64,000 bases of DNA from Plantibacter flavus (GTDB lineage: Bacteria > Actinomycetota > Actinomycetes > Actinomycetales > Microbacteriaceae): positions 62,001-126,000 of the forward strand of contig NZ_CP019402.1 of NCBI RefSeq assembly GCF_002024505.1, written 5' to 3'. The notes below the pieces were generated by a model. The model was not told where the DNA came from, did not search any database, and saw nothing but the letters and a program-made list of their open reading frames with translations. How positions within the stretch are numbered: the stretch's first letter is position 1; each line of letters begins with the position of its first letter. This document shows positions 15,855 to 23,544 of the stretch, piece after piece. A program made the translations under genes and the position numbers.

Positions 15855-17411
15855 ATGGACGACGACCAGCGGCGACGGCGCCTCATCCCCGAGCCGGTGG
15901 ACCGGTTCGCGACCGGCGAGGAGTACCCCGAGTACCGGGTCGACCTCGAGCGCATCCGGTTCTCCCCGTACTTCGCGCGGTTGTCCGCCGTGACGCAGGT
16001 CGTCTCGCCCTCCGGTATCGGCCAGGTCGTCCACAACCGGCTCACGCACTCGATCAAAGTGACCGCGGTCGCCCGCGCCATCGCCATGCAGCTCACCACG
16101 ACCGATCCCGAGCAGAACGCCATCGTCGAGCGGCTCGGCGGTTGCGACCCGGTCGTCGTGCAGGCAGCAGCCTCAGCCCACGACCTCGGCCACCCGCCGT
16201 TCGGCCACCTCGGCGAGCAGGTCCTCGACCGCCTGGCCCGAGAGCGACTCGGCCTCGCGGAAGGCTTCGAGGGCAATGCGCAGTCGTTCCGCATCCTCTC
16301 CGCGCTCGACGTGTGCGAGACGGTGAAGGAGGGCCTCAACCTCACGGCGGCCTCCCGCGCCGCCGTGCTCAAGTACCCCTGGGGCCGCACCATCCACCGT
16401 CCCGACCTCGACCCCACCGACCCGACGAGGATGCCGCGCGGGTCCACCGCAAGCCGCTGGGAGACCGCGCCGCCGAAGTTCTCCGCGTACACCCTCGATC
16501 TCGACGACATGCTCGACGCACGCAGTGCGTTCACCGCGATCGCCCCCTGGCAGCAGACCGTCGAGTGCTCCGTGATGGACGTCGCCGACGACATCGCCTA
16601 CTCCCTGCACGACCTCGACGACTTCTACCGGGCCGGCGTCCTGCAGCAGGCGGCGGTGGCGGTCGAGTTCCGCACCTTCCTCCGCGACCAGCACACCCTC
16701 GCCGCGCTCGACGCCGAGGAACTCTGGAACCGCGCACCCGGCCACTCGCTCGAACTGTTGCGCCGGCGGATCGTCTCGCGCGACCCGTGGATCGCCAGCG
16801 ACGAGCACTTCCGGGCGTCGGTCCAGCGGGTCGCGACCGAGCTCGTCGAAGGACTCCTCGCGGTCCCCTTCGACGGTTCCAGCCGCACCGAGCGCGCCAT
16901 CGAATCCTTCGTGTCGTCCTGGATCGGCCGCCTCCAGCGTTCCGTCCTCGTCGTGGAGGAGCCGAACGTGCGATCGGGTCATGTGTCACTCCTGCCCGAG
17001 GCGTGGCACGACGTCACCGTGTTGAAGTTCGTCCACACCCGGTTCGTCATCGACCGCCCGGACTTCGCCACCTATCAGCGCGGCCAGTCGCGGGTGCTCG
17101 ACGTGCTCGTCACCGAACTGGACAGCTGGCTCGACGACCCGCGCGACGGCCCGCGCGCGCCGCAGAAACTACTCGACTTCGTCGAACTCGCCACGGACGG
17201 CTACTTCCGCCTGCGAGCGGACAACCCCGACTGGCTCCCGGCCGACCCCGAGTCCGACGACGGTCGTCCGCAGAGCGACCCGCGCGCACTGGGCCGCCTC
17301 GGTCGGGCGCGCGGCATCCTCGACTACGTCGCCTCGCTGACGGACGAACAGGCGACGGCGCTCGCGGCCAGACTGCGCGGCGATCGCGAAGCCTGGGCCT
17401 TCGGGAGCTGA
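15855..17411 (+). CDS. Deoxyguanosinetriphosphate triphosphohydrolase-like (HD-domain dNTPase)
   Basis: A 518-residue dGTPase-like protein, typical of the long actinobacterial form. The N-terminus YRVDLERIRFSPYFARLSAVTQV and NRLTHSIKVTAVARAIA match the family. The HD metal site is SAHDLGHPPFGHLGE (His about 109, Asp 110), with the distal MDVADDIAYSLHDLDDFY supplying the last Asp. The enzyme removes triphosphate from dGTP or other dNTPs and so controls dNTP pools. The start ATG follows GTGAGGGG, a strong ribosome binding site. It shares a 39-bp divergent promoter region with the UDG-like gene. Which dNTP is cleaved cannot be read from sequence. Confidence 0.93.
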   Translation: MDDDQRRRRLIPEPVDRFATGEEYPEYRVDLERIRFSPYFARLSAVTQVVSPSGIGQVVHNRLTHSIKVTAVARAIAMQLTTTDPEQNAIVERLGGCDPVVVQAAASAHDLGHPPFGHLGEQVLDRLARERLGLAEGFEGNAQSFRILSALDVCETVKEGLNLTAASRAAVLKYPWGRTIHRPDLDPTDPTRMPRGSTASRWETAPPKFSAYTLDLDDMLDARSAFTAIAPWQQTVECSVMDVADDIAYSLHDLDDFYRAGVLQQAAVAVEFRTFLRDQHTLAALDAEELWNRAPGHSLELLRRRIVSRDPWIASDEHFRASVQRVATELVEGLLAVPFDGSSRTERAIESFVSSWIGRLQRSVLVVEEPNVRSGHVSLLPEAWHDVTVLKFVHTRFVIDRPDFATYQRGQSRVLDVLVTELDSWLDDPRDGPRAPQKLLDFVELATDGYFRLRADNPDWLPADPESDDGRPQSDPRALGRLGRARGILDYVASLTDEQATALAARLRGDREAWAFGS

Positions 17412-17549
17412 TCCACACCGTCGTTGAGGACCTCGACGACGGGTGGCGGCGCATTTCGGATAGTTCTGAGCGCCAGAATGCTAGACCGTCTAGCGTTATT
17501 CCTGGCGCCGGGAATCTCCTCGGACCACGACTGAACGGATGGCGCGACC

Positions 17550-17882
17550 ATGGGCAACCTCCTCTACGGAACCCCTCCGACCCCGCACGAGATCGAAGAC
17601 CGACTGCTCGCTCACCTGCAGACGGTCATCTTCACGAAGTTCCGCCGCAACGAGAGCTTCGCGTTCCACCTCGATGCCGTGCCCGGCCGCGGTACCGGAC
17701 GCCAGTCGCTCTGGCTGAACCCGATGATCCCCCTCCAGTTCTCCTTCTACGGCAGCCGTGCCCCTGAACTCAACCGGGAATGGCTGGCCGCGCTCCTCGA
17801 GCAGGCCAACAGTGCCAAGGGCATGCGGGTCGTTCCGGAGCCCGCTGCCAGCGGCGTGAAGCGCGTCGAGTCGGCGGCCTAG
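17550..17882 (+). CDS. DUF7882-like small protein
   Basis: A 110-residue protein starting MGNLLYGTPPTPHEIEDRLLAHL, with the central block FTKFRRNESFAFHL and SLWLNPMIPLQFSFYGSRAPELNREW. This pattern is typical of a small family common in Microbacteriaceae (DUF7882; older records sometimes mislabel it as ATP-dependent DNA ligase, but no ligase motif is present). Function unknown. No signal peptide or membrane segment is visible. It stands alone after a 138-bp gap from the dGTPase gene, so it probably has its own promoter. Confidence 0.75.
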   Translation: MGNLLYGTPPTPHEIEDRLLAHLQTVIFTKFRRNESFAFHLDAVPGRGTGRQSLWLNPMIPLQFSFYGSRAPELNREWLAALLEQANSAKGMRVVPEPAASGVKRVESAA

Positions 17883-17970
17883 GTCCGAGGGTCCGCTCCG
17901 GCGGATCGATCAACGCCACGACGAGCTCCGGCCGTCGGGCATCTGCGAAACACCAGTTGGGGGTGGGACC

Positions 17971-18342
17971 GTGACGACCTGGTCTTCCAGTGCGCCCGAC
18001 TTCCTCGCCCTCGATGACGCGCGCACCACGGGCCGACTGCTCGACCGGACCGACATCGTCTTCGAGACCTCGCACGTCAGCGCCGAGGCGGGCGGCGGTC
18101 TGTCGCTCAGTCGCTCGGCGATCGCCCTGGACGTCGACGGCGACACCGTCCGTGTCCTCACCCGGCACGTCGTCGCGTGGTCGCTTCGCGCCGAGGGCGG
18201 ACTCATCGTCGTGACCGTGTGGTCCGAACGTCCGACCGCCGTCCACGAGACGACGGTGCTCCCCCGCTTCGCCCACATGACGTCGTCGGCGATGACCGAC
18301 GTCCTCGGCGCGGAGCACGGCTTCCTGCAAGGGACCGCCTGA
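17971..18342 (+). CDS. Hypothetical protein (123 aa)
   Basis: No family recognised. The 123-residue product is soluble, without signal peptide or membrane span. It reads as alternating short strands (SAIALDVDGDTVRVLTRHVVAW, GGLIVVTVW) and could be a small beta-rich domain. The GTG start is supported by GGGTGGGA eight bases upstream. Third-position G/C use is as strong as in neighbouring genes, supporting coding. It lies between the DUF7882-like gene and the AraC regulator, all on the plus strand, with gaps of 88 and 76 bp. Confidence 0.62.
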   Translation: MTTWSSSAPDFLALDDARTTGRLLDRTDIVFETSHVSAEAGGGLSLSRSAIALDVDGDTVRVLTRHVVAWSLRAEGGLIVVTVWSERPTAVHETTVLPRFAHMTSSAMTDVLGAEHGFLQGTA

Positions 18343-18418
18343 CATCGAGTGGACTGCTCCGCGTCCGGACGCCCCGTCAAGGGTGACAGTTCAGGATCGT
18401 CGTGAGATTCTATGAACG

Positions 18419-19372
18419 ATGAGCGAACACACGGGACCCGTCGAGCGGTCCGAGGTCGCAGGTCGCGACGTCGATGAGGCCCGCGAGCTGTTCGCCGGTG
18501 CCTACAACGCCGGCTCGATGGTCATCGAGCCCACGGCATCCGACTTCACCTTTCGATACACCGCCATCGGCGACGACGAGCTGACCCTGCGCGGCACCCA
18601 GTTCGACGGCCACGTCACGGGCACGGTCCTGACGCAGGGCGAGTACATCGTCTCGTGGTTGACCGGCGGCAGTGGCGCCACCGATCTCGCCGGTGATCCG
18701 GTACGACTCGTGCACGGGCAGCCGGCGATGTTCGCGAACAACCGGCTCGCCGAGTTCGACTTCACGGACTACCGGCAGAACCTGATGCACTTCGACGGGA
18801 CGTTCCTCGAGCGGGTGGCCGGCGAGGTGGAGGGCACGAGCGGCCCGATCCTCTTCGACACGACGGCCCGCCCGTCCGGAGAACAGCTCCGTCGTTGGGC
18901 CGCCTCGGTGACGTCCGTCGCCCGGGTCATCTACGACGACGCGAGTCCAGCGCTCCTGCGGTCCGAGGCGAACCGCGCGGCAGCGGTCGCGCTCTTGGAG
19001 ACCTTCCCGCACACGGCGCTCCATGCGCCGGTCGAGATCGGGGTACCGAGCGGCGGGAAGACCCGCGCGGCCGTCGAGTTCATGATCGCCAACGCGCATC
19101 TCCCGATTCGAACGGAGGACGTGGCCGAAGCGGTCGGCATGAGCCAGCGCAGTCTCCAGAGCGCCTTCCGTAAGGAGCACGACATCACCGCGATCGACTA
19201 CCTCAGGCGTGTCCGGCTCGATCGGGTGCAGGAGGAACTTCGTCAGGCCGACCCGGGGCGGGCCACGGTCGCCGAGATCGCCAACCGATGGGGCTTCGCC
19301 CATCTCGGGCGCTTCTCCGCCTCGTACACCAACCGCTTCGGTGAGTACCCGAGCACGACGCTCGGCTCATAG
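18419..19372 (+). CDS. AraC family transcriptional regulator
   Basis: A 317-residue AraC-type regulator. The C-terminal DNA-binding domain (about 215-315) has both helix-turn-helix units: AVEFMIANAHLPIRTEDVAEAVGMSQ with RSLQSAFRKEHD, then YLRRVRLDRVQEELR and TVAEIANRWGFAHLGRFSASY, which matches the family signature. The N-terminal about 180 residues look like the AraC-binding-domain-2 type (ligand or dimerisation domain). The effector and target are unknown; no divergent operon is adjacent. The start ATG at 18419 is assumed; an overlapping out-of-frame ATG lies at 18412. Confidence 0.93.
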   Translation: MSEHTGPVERSEVAGRDVDEARELFAGAYNAGSMVIEPTASDFTFRYTAIGDDELTLRGTQFDGHVTGTVLTQGEYIVSWLTGGSGATDLAGDPVRLVHGQPAMFANNRLAEFDFTDYRQNLMHFDGTFLERVAGEVEGTSGPILFDTTARPSGEQLRRWAASVTSVARVIYDDASPALLRSEANRAAAVALLETFPHTALHAPVEIGVPSGGKTRAAVEFMIANAHLPIRTEDVAEAVGMSQRSLQSAFRKEHDITAIDYLRRVRLDRVQEELRQADPGRATVAEIANRWGFAHLGRFSASYTNRFGEYPSTTLGS

Positions 19373-19390
19373 CCGTCGAGGACGGTCGGG

Positions 19391-19666
19391 TCAGAACTCG
19401 CCGAACTCATCGTATTCGTCGAGACCGGAGAGACTCTCCGTCTCGAGCGTCGGGACGATCTCCAATGCCCGGTTCGCGAAGGACTCCACGCTGACGTGCA
19501 GGCCGGGGCTGACGAGGACGTCGAGGTTCCGGTCGGAGGCGAGCGGGACGCGGACGAAACGACCGCCGACCTGGACGGCGGACTCGATCTCGGACATGAG
19601 CGCAGGAATGTCGACACCCGGTTCGATGTCGTAGGTGGCACGCCCGATGGCGATGCTGTACTGCAT
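19391..19666 (-). CDS. Hypothetical small acidic protein (91 aa)
   Basis: Family not recognised. The product has a beta-like N-terminal half (MQYSIAIGRATYDIEPGVD) and ends in an acidic tail (LSGLDEYDEFGEF). The ribosome binding site GGAGGTGA lies eight bases before the ATG at 19666, which decides that start over the in-frame ATG at 19672. The size and compact sequence might suit a structural or regulatory protein; no motif allows a functional call. It is convergent with the AraC gene, ending 18 bases after its stop. Confidence 0.65.
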   Translation of the reverse strand: MQYSIAIGRATYDIEPGVDIPALMSEIESAVQVGGRFVRVPLASDRNLDVLVSPGLHVSVESFANRALEIVPTLETESLSGLDEYDEFGEF

Positions 19667-19768
19667 GACCATCACCTCCGAGCTCGGGTTGTTGATGCCA
19701 GCGTAGGGAACGGTCCTGAGGATGACGGTGGGTTGACCAAGGCGGCGACTCATGCAGGGGGTGTCGCC

Positions 19769-20161
19769 TCAGTCCTCCTCCCGCGCGGCGAAACTGCGCA
19801 GCACGGATGCGACGAATGCGAGCTCCGCGTCACCCGTGGCGACGCTGTTCATGAACGCCTCCGCTGCATCCACGTCGAAACCGTGGCTGAGCCGGATGCC
19901 GTTCACGCCGAGGAACACCCACGCAGACGCCCAAGCCGTGCGCTTGTTTCCGTCGACGAAAGCAGGATTGCGAGCGATGGAGTGCAGTAGGGCTGCCGCT
20001 TTCAGGAAGATGTCCGGGTAGGCGTCGAGTCCGAAAACGGTGCTCTGCGGCCGGGCGACTGCAGCGTCGAGAAGTCCGAAATCGCGGACGGCAGGCTGGT
20101 GGCCGAGCGCGGCGGCGCTGGCCGTGAGGACATCCTCGCGGTCAAGGAAGTACGCGGTCAC
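19769..20161 (-). CDS. Doc-type (Fic fold) toxin with altered active-site motif
   Basis: A 130-residue death-on-curing family toxin. In this family, Doc phosphorylates EF-Tu and stops translation. The Fic-motif region reads LLHSIARNPAFVDGNKRTAW. The usual form is N-H-x-F/L-V-D-G-N-K-R; here the invariant His is Pro (residue 66, codon CCT at 19966-19964). A single base change from CAT would explain it. The rest of the nucleotide-binding loop (DGNKR) is intact. The GTG start overlaps the stop of the antitoxin gene as GTGA (20158-20161), typical of coupled toxin-antitoxin pairs. The toxin may be catalytically dead, kept for regulation or recently inactivated, unless a neighbouring residue compensates. 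Confidence 0.85.
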   Translation of the reverse strand: MTAYFLDREDVLTASAAALGHQPAVRDFGLLDAAVARPQSTVFGLDAYPDIFLKAAALLHSIARNPAFVDGNKRTAWASAWVFLGVNGIRLSHGFDVDAAEAFMNSVATGDAELAFVASVLRSFAAREED

Positions 20162-20355
20162 GCGAGGCGCGCATTGAGCTCGGCGGAGGTCGCTGCGACC
20201 TCCTGCGCGAGTTGGGCGATCATCCGCTTCCGGTCGTTCGCCGCAGCCAATGCGGCATCGTGGACGAACACTTTCAGGGAGGTCTCCGTGCCTGAGGCGG
20301 ATGCGCGGAGCTGCTCGAGTTCCGCGTCGGTGAAGGTCACGTTGAGTGCCGGCAT
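20158..20355 (-). CDS. Antitoxin of the Doc-type pair (ribbon-helix-helix-like)
   Basis: A 65-residue protein directly upstream of the Doc-type toxin. The N-terminus PALNVTFTDAELEQLRASAS has the short strand followed by helices seen in ribbon-helix-helix DNA-binding antitoxins. The C-terminal helix rich in Ala, Gln and Glu (MIAQLAQEVAATSAELNARL) would bind and block the toxin. The gene comes first and the toxin second with a 4-base overlap, the usual order. A perfect 18-base palindrome 20 bases upstream of the start is its likely autoregulatory site. The fold is inferred from length and pattern, so the family name is less certain than the role. Confidence 0.8.
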   Translation of the reverse strand: MPALNVTFTDAELEQLRASASGTETSLKVFVHDAALAAANDRKRMIAQLAQEVAATSAELNARLA

Positions 20356-20374
20356 GGATCGATGATAGCTCGTC

Positions 20375-20392
20375 GGTACCTGAACAGGTACC
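20375..20392. promoter_or_regulatory. Palindromic operator of the toxin-antitoxin operon
   Basis: A perfect inverted repeat, GGTACCTG-AA-CAGGTACC, lies between the stop of the ABC-F gene and the start of the antitoxin. It is 20 bases upstream of that start and ends two bases before the ABC-F stop codon's position. It is too short and not T-flanked for a terminator. Its place fits the autoregulatory operator of a toxin-antitoxin pair. On the minus strand TATCAT (about 20361-20366) could be the -10 box. Confidence 0.65.
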
Positions 20393-20394
20393 TG

Positions 20395-22083
20395 CTACCG
20401 TGCGCGGTCGACGCGGGTCTCCTCCCAGACGGGCTCGTCGGAGGCCTGCACCCGGCCGTCGGAGCCGAAGACGAGGAAGCGGTCGAAGCCGCGCGCGAAC
20501 CAGCGGTCGTGGGTGACCGCGATCACGGTGCCCTCGAAACCCGCAAGACCCTGCTCGAGCGCCTCCGCCGAGACGAGGTCGAGGTTGTCGGTGGGCTCGT
20601 CGAGGAGCAGCAGCGTGGCACCGGAGAGTTCGAGCAGGAGGATCTGCAGGCGTGCCTGCTGTCCGCCCGAGAGCGACTCGAACGACTGCTCGGCCGCACC
20701 CGCCAGCCCGTAGCGGTCGAGCACGCGGCTGGCGGCCTCGCGGGGGAGACCCGATCGGTGCTCGTCGCCGCGGTGCAGGATGTCGAGCAAGGTCCGGCCG
20801 ACGAGTTCCGGGTGCCGGTGCGACTGTGCGAACCACCCCGGCTGCACGCGCGCGCCGAGCTTGGCGTCGCCGTCGTGCTCGACGGGGACGAGCGCGTCGC
20901 CCGCTGCGGCGAGATGCCCAGCGCCCGGATCGGGATCCGTCCCACCACCGGCGAGCAGCCGGAGGAAGTGCGACTTGCCAGAACCGTTCGAACCGAGGAC
21001 GCCGATGCGCTCCCCGAACCAGATCTCCGCGTCGAACGGCTGCATGAGGCCGGTCAGTTCCAGCCCGGTGCAGACGATCGCGCGACGGCCCGTGCGTGCG
21101 CCGCGGAGGCGCATCGTGACCTGCTGGTCCTTCGGCCGCTCCTCAGGCGGACCGGCCTCCTCGAACTTGGCGAGTCGGGTCTGCGCGGCGCGGTAGCGGG
21201 AGGCCATGGAGTCGTTGAACTTGGCCTGCTCGCGCAGACGAAGCACGAGTGCGCGCAGCTTCACGCGGTCCTCGTCCCAGCGCCGGCGGAGTTCGTCGAG
21301 TCGGTCGAGGCGGGCGTCGCGGGCCTCGTGGTAGCTGCGGAAGCTGGAGCCGTGGGTCCACGTCGTGCTGCCGGCCGCGCCGACCTCGAGGGTGATGATG
21401 CGGGTCGCCGCCTGTGCCAGGAGCTCGCGGTCGTGCGACACGAGGAGGACCGTCTTCCGGGTCTCGGCGAGCATCCCCTCGAGCCAGCGCTTCGTCGGGA
21501 CGTCGAGGGAGTTGTCGGGCTCGTCGAGGAGGAGGACCTGCTCGGGGCCGCGGAACAGGGCCTCCAGGACGAGCCGCTTCTGCTCGCCACCGGACAGGGT
21601 TCCGAGCGTCCGCCATTGCGCGCGATCGTAGGGCACCCCGAGCGCCGCCTCGCAGCAGCTGTCCCAGAGCACCTCCTGGTCGTACCCGCCGGCGTCGGCG
21701 TACTCGGCGAGCGTCGTCGCGTAGGCCATCTGGGTCGCCTCGACGTCGTCCTCCATGAGGGCCAGCTCGGCGCGGTCGACCGCCTCGGCCGCCGCACGGA
21801 CCCGCGGAGGTGCGACCTGGACGAGCAGGTCGCGGACCGTCCGATCGTCGTCTCCGCGACCGACGAACTGGTCCATCACGCCGAGGCCGCCGTCGATGGA
21901 GACCACCCCGGAGTCGGGCTGGAGCTCGCCGCGGATGATCCGCAGGAGCGTCGTCTTGCCCGCACCGTTCGCTCCGATGAGCGCGGCGATCGCCCCTTCG
22001 CCGACGCGGAACGAGACCTCGTCCAGCAGGGTCCGTCCGTCGCTCAGCGTGTAGCTGAGGTCACTGACGTCGATGTAGCCCAT
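20395..22083 (-). CDS. ABC-F family ATPase
   Basis: A 562-residue protein with two ATPase domains in tandem and no membrane segments. NBD1: Walker A GANGAGKTT (37-45), signature LSGGEQKR, Walker B VLLLDEPDNSLD. NBD2: LGSNGSGKS, signature LSGGQQARL, Walker B LLLLDEPTDNLD. The catalytic Glu is present in both. The linker is helical and charged (RLDRLDELRRRWDEDRVKL). ABC-F proteins bind the ribosomal E site; some protect against antibiotics, others act in translation. The sequence alone does not say which. ATG at 22083 is preferred over GTG at 22092 because GGGGAG is eight bases before the ATG. Confidence 0.92.
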   Translation of the reverse strand: MGYIDVSDLSYTLSDGRTLLDEVSFRVGEGAIAALIGANGAGKTTLLRIIRGELQPDSGVVSIDGGLGVMDQFVGRGDDDRTVRDLLVQVAPPRVRAAAEAVDRAELALMEDDVEATQMAYATTLAEYADAGGYDQEVLWDSCCEAALGVPYDRAQWRTLGTLSGGEQKRLVLEALFRGPEQVLLLDEPDNSLDVPTKRWLEGMLAETRKTVLLVSHDRELLAQAATRIITLEVGAAGSTTWTHGSSFRSYHEARDARLDRLDELRRRWDEDRVKLRALVLRLREQAKFNDSMASRYRAAQTRLAKFEEAGPPEERPKDQQVTMRLRGARTGRRAIVCTGLELTGLMQPFDAEIWFGERIGVLGSNGSGKSHFLRLLAGGGTDPDPGAGHLAAAGDALVPVEHDGDAKLGARVQPGWFAQSHRHPELVGRTLLDILHRGDEHRSGLPREAASRVLDRYGLAGAAEQSFESLSGGQQARLQILLLELSGATLLLLDEPTDNLDLVSAEALEQGLAGFEGTVIAVTHDRWFARGFDRFLVFGSDGRVQASDEPVWEETRVDRAR

Positions 22084-22220
22084 GGTGCGCACTCCCCAGG
22101 GAGCCGGTCGCTCCCGAACGGGCCCACGCTGGTTCGCGCCGGGCCGCCCACCGCCTGGCGAGCCGACCAGTCTAGCCGCGCCGGTCCGGACGCGCGCAAC
22201 CGCCGCTGCGCACGACTCCC

Positions 22221-22273
22221 GGTCACTGAGCTTGTCGAAGTGCCATGACCCCCCTTCGACAAGCTCAGGGACC
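22221..22273. repeat. Palindromic intergenic repeat, family A
   Basis: An inverted repeat with arms GGTCACTGAGCTTGTCGAAG and CTTCGACAAGCTCAGGGACC separated by 13 bases. It lies between the ABC-F start and the phosphotransferase stop, both on the minus strand, and may end the phosphotransferase transcript. The same arm sequence recurs at 23479 (half copy), 35547 and 36553 in this window, with GCTTG or GCCTG in the middle. Confidence 0.75.
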
Positions 22274-22334
22274 GATGGAGGTCGGCTCAGGGGCCGGTGG
22301 AGGTCGGCTCACGGGTCCGGGGGAGTCGCACGGG

Positions 22335-23411
22335 TCAGGCGAGCGAGGCCGCGATGTCACCGATCCACGTGCGCACCGACGCGTCGTGCTCGTCGAACCA
22401 GTCGCCTTCGTAGCCGCGCGGAACGCCCTCCACCACCATGACGAGGGCGAGGTACAGCGACCACAGGCGTGCGCGGGTCCGGGCGTCCTCGTCGGGGAGG
22501 AGTTCGCGGCCGGCTATCTCACGGTAGGCGCGGAGGAGTTCCGTGTCGGCGGCGACCGTCTCCGGCACGTCGGTGAAGAGCGCCAGGGAGACGAGGTCGG
22601 CGGTCGGGTCGGCCCAGTGCGCGCGTTCGTGGTCGATGACGCCGGTCAGTTGGGCGGCCTCCGCCCCATGCTCGGGCATGACGAGGAGGTTGCCCTCCCA
22701 GAGGTCGAAGTGGACCAGTGTCGGCTCCGTCACGCTGTCGAAGGCCGGAAGTGCGGTGTCGACCAGGCGTCGGATCTCGTCCGCCGCGACCGGGAGGTCG
22801 ACGTCGAACCGCAGGGCGTCGGCGAGGACGGCCTCCACGACGAGTCGGTAGGCGTCGGCGGCGCTCGCCGCCTGGAGCTCCGGGCGTACGGGGTAGCCGA
22901 ACCGCCTCCCCTCGGCGAGTCCGGTCGACGGATCCGTGGACGCAGCCTCCGCCGGGATGTCGACGTCGCCTGGTTCCACGTGGAACGGCGTGCGACCCGC
23001 CTCGTGCAGGCGGGCGAGCGTGCGGCCGAGGACGTCGCGGGCGAGGGGGACGGTCTCGGTGCTGTTCGCCGGTCGGCCGGTGAGCTCGGTCATCACGAGC
23101 GCATTGCGTCCGTCGAGCATCGCCTCGAAGACGATCTCCGGCTGCGGCACCTCCGCACGCCCGAGGATGCGCAGCGCGAGCGCCTCGGTCGCCATGAGGG
23201 ACCGCTCGTAGGTGAGGCCGGCCGCGTCCGCGGGGGAGAGCTTCACGATGACGCGCTCGCCGCCGTCGAGTTCGACCGCTGCGACCTCGTTCGCCGTGCC
23301 CGCTCCGAGCATCGTGATGGTCGGGCTGCCGGGCTGCATCGCCGGTCGCTCGGCCGCCCAGTGCTCGGCGACCGCGATCATGGTGTCACTGGGGCGAGGG
23401 GTTCGGCTCAT
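22335..23411 (-). CDS. Phosphotransferase family protein (APH-like kinase fold)
   Basis: A 358-residue aminoglycoside phosphotransferase-type protein. The N lobe includes ITMLGAGTANEVAAVELDG and the ATP-binding Lys in RVIVKLSPADAAG. The catalytic loop is LVHFDLWEGNLLV (H-x-D-x-x-x-x-N, here with F-D-L-W-E-G-N) and the metal Asp is in GVIDHERAHWADPTADL. Members phosphorylate small molecules (antibiotics, sugars, choline); the substrate is unknown, and a resistance role is not implied. The ATG start at 23411 gives a natural N-terminus (MSRTPRPSDTM). Confidence 0.87.
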   Translation of the reverse strand: MSRTPRPSDTMIAVAEHWAAERPAMQPGSPTITMLGAGTANEVAAVELDGGERVIVKLSPADAAGLTYERSLMATEALALRILGRAEVPQPEIVFEAMLDGRNALVMTELTGRPANSTETVPLARDVLGRTLARLHEAGRTPFHVEPGDVDIPAEAASTDPSTGLAEGRRFGYPVRPELQAASAADAYRLVVEAVLADALRFDVDLPVAADEIRRLVDTALPAFDSVTEPTLVHFDLWEGNLLVMPEHGAEAAQLTGVIDHERAHWADPTADLVSLALFTDVPETVAADTELLRAYREIAGRELLPDEDARTRARLWSLYLALVMVVEGVPRGYEGDWFDEHDASVRTWIGDIAASLA

Positions 23412-23478
23412 CCGCCCACGGTAGCGCGCCCCGCGCCCTTCGCCCTCCGCTGGCCTGCTCGCCGAGCGCCCCTACCGC

Positions 23479-23541
23479 GGTCACCGAGCTTGTCGAGGTG
23501 CGCAGCCCAGAGCGTCCACAACTCCTGCTGGAGTCGCGCGC
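23479..23541. repeat. Half copy of repeat family A next to a half copy of family B
   Basis: GGTCACCGAGCTTGTCGAGGTG (single arm of family A, no partner) is followed within 20 bases by CACAACTCCTGCTGGAGTCG (single arm of family B). Both lie between the phosphotransferase start and the MFS transporter stop; the family B piece abuts the end of the transporter gene at 23545. No full hairpin is formed. Confidence 0.55.
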
Positions 23542-23544
23542 GGA

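Noticed and set aside
20395..22083. Antibiotic-resistance ABC-F
   Set aside because: The fold is certain, but subfamily features that separate resistance from housekeeping proteins cannot be judged by eye.
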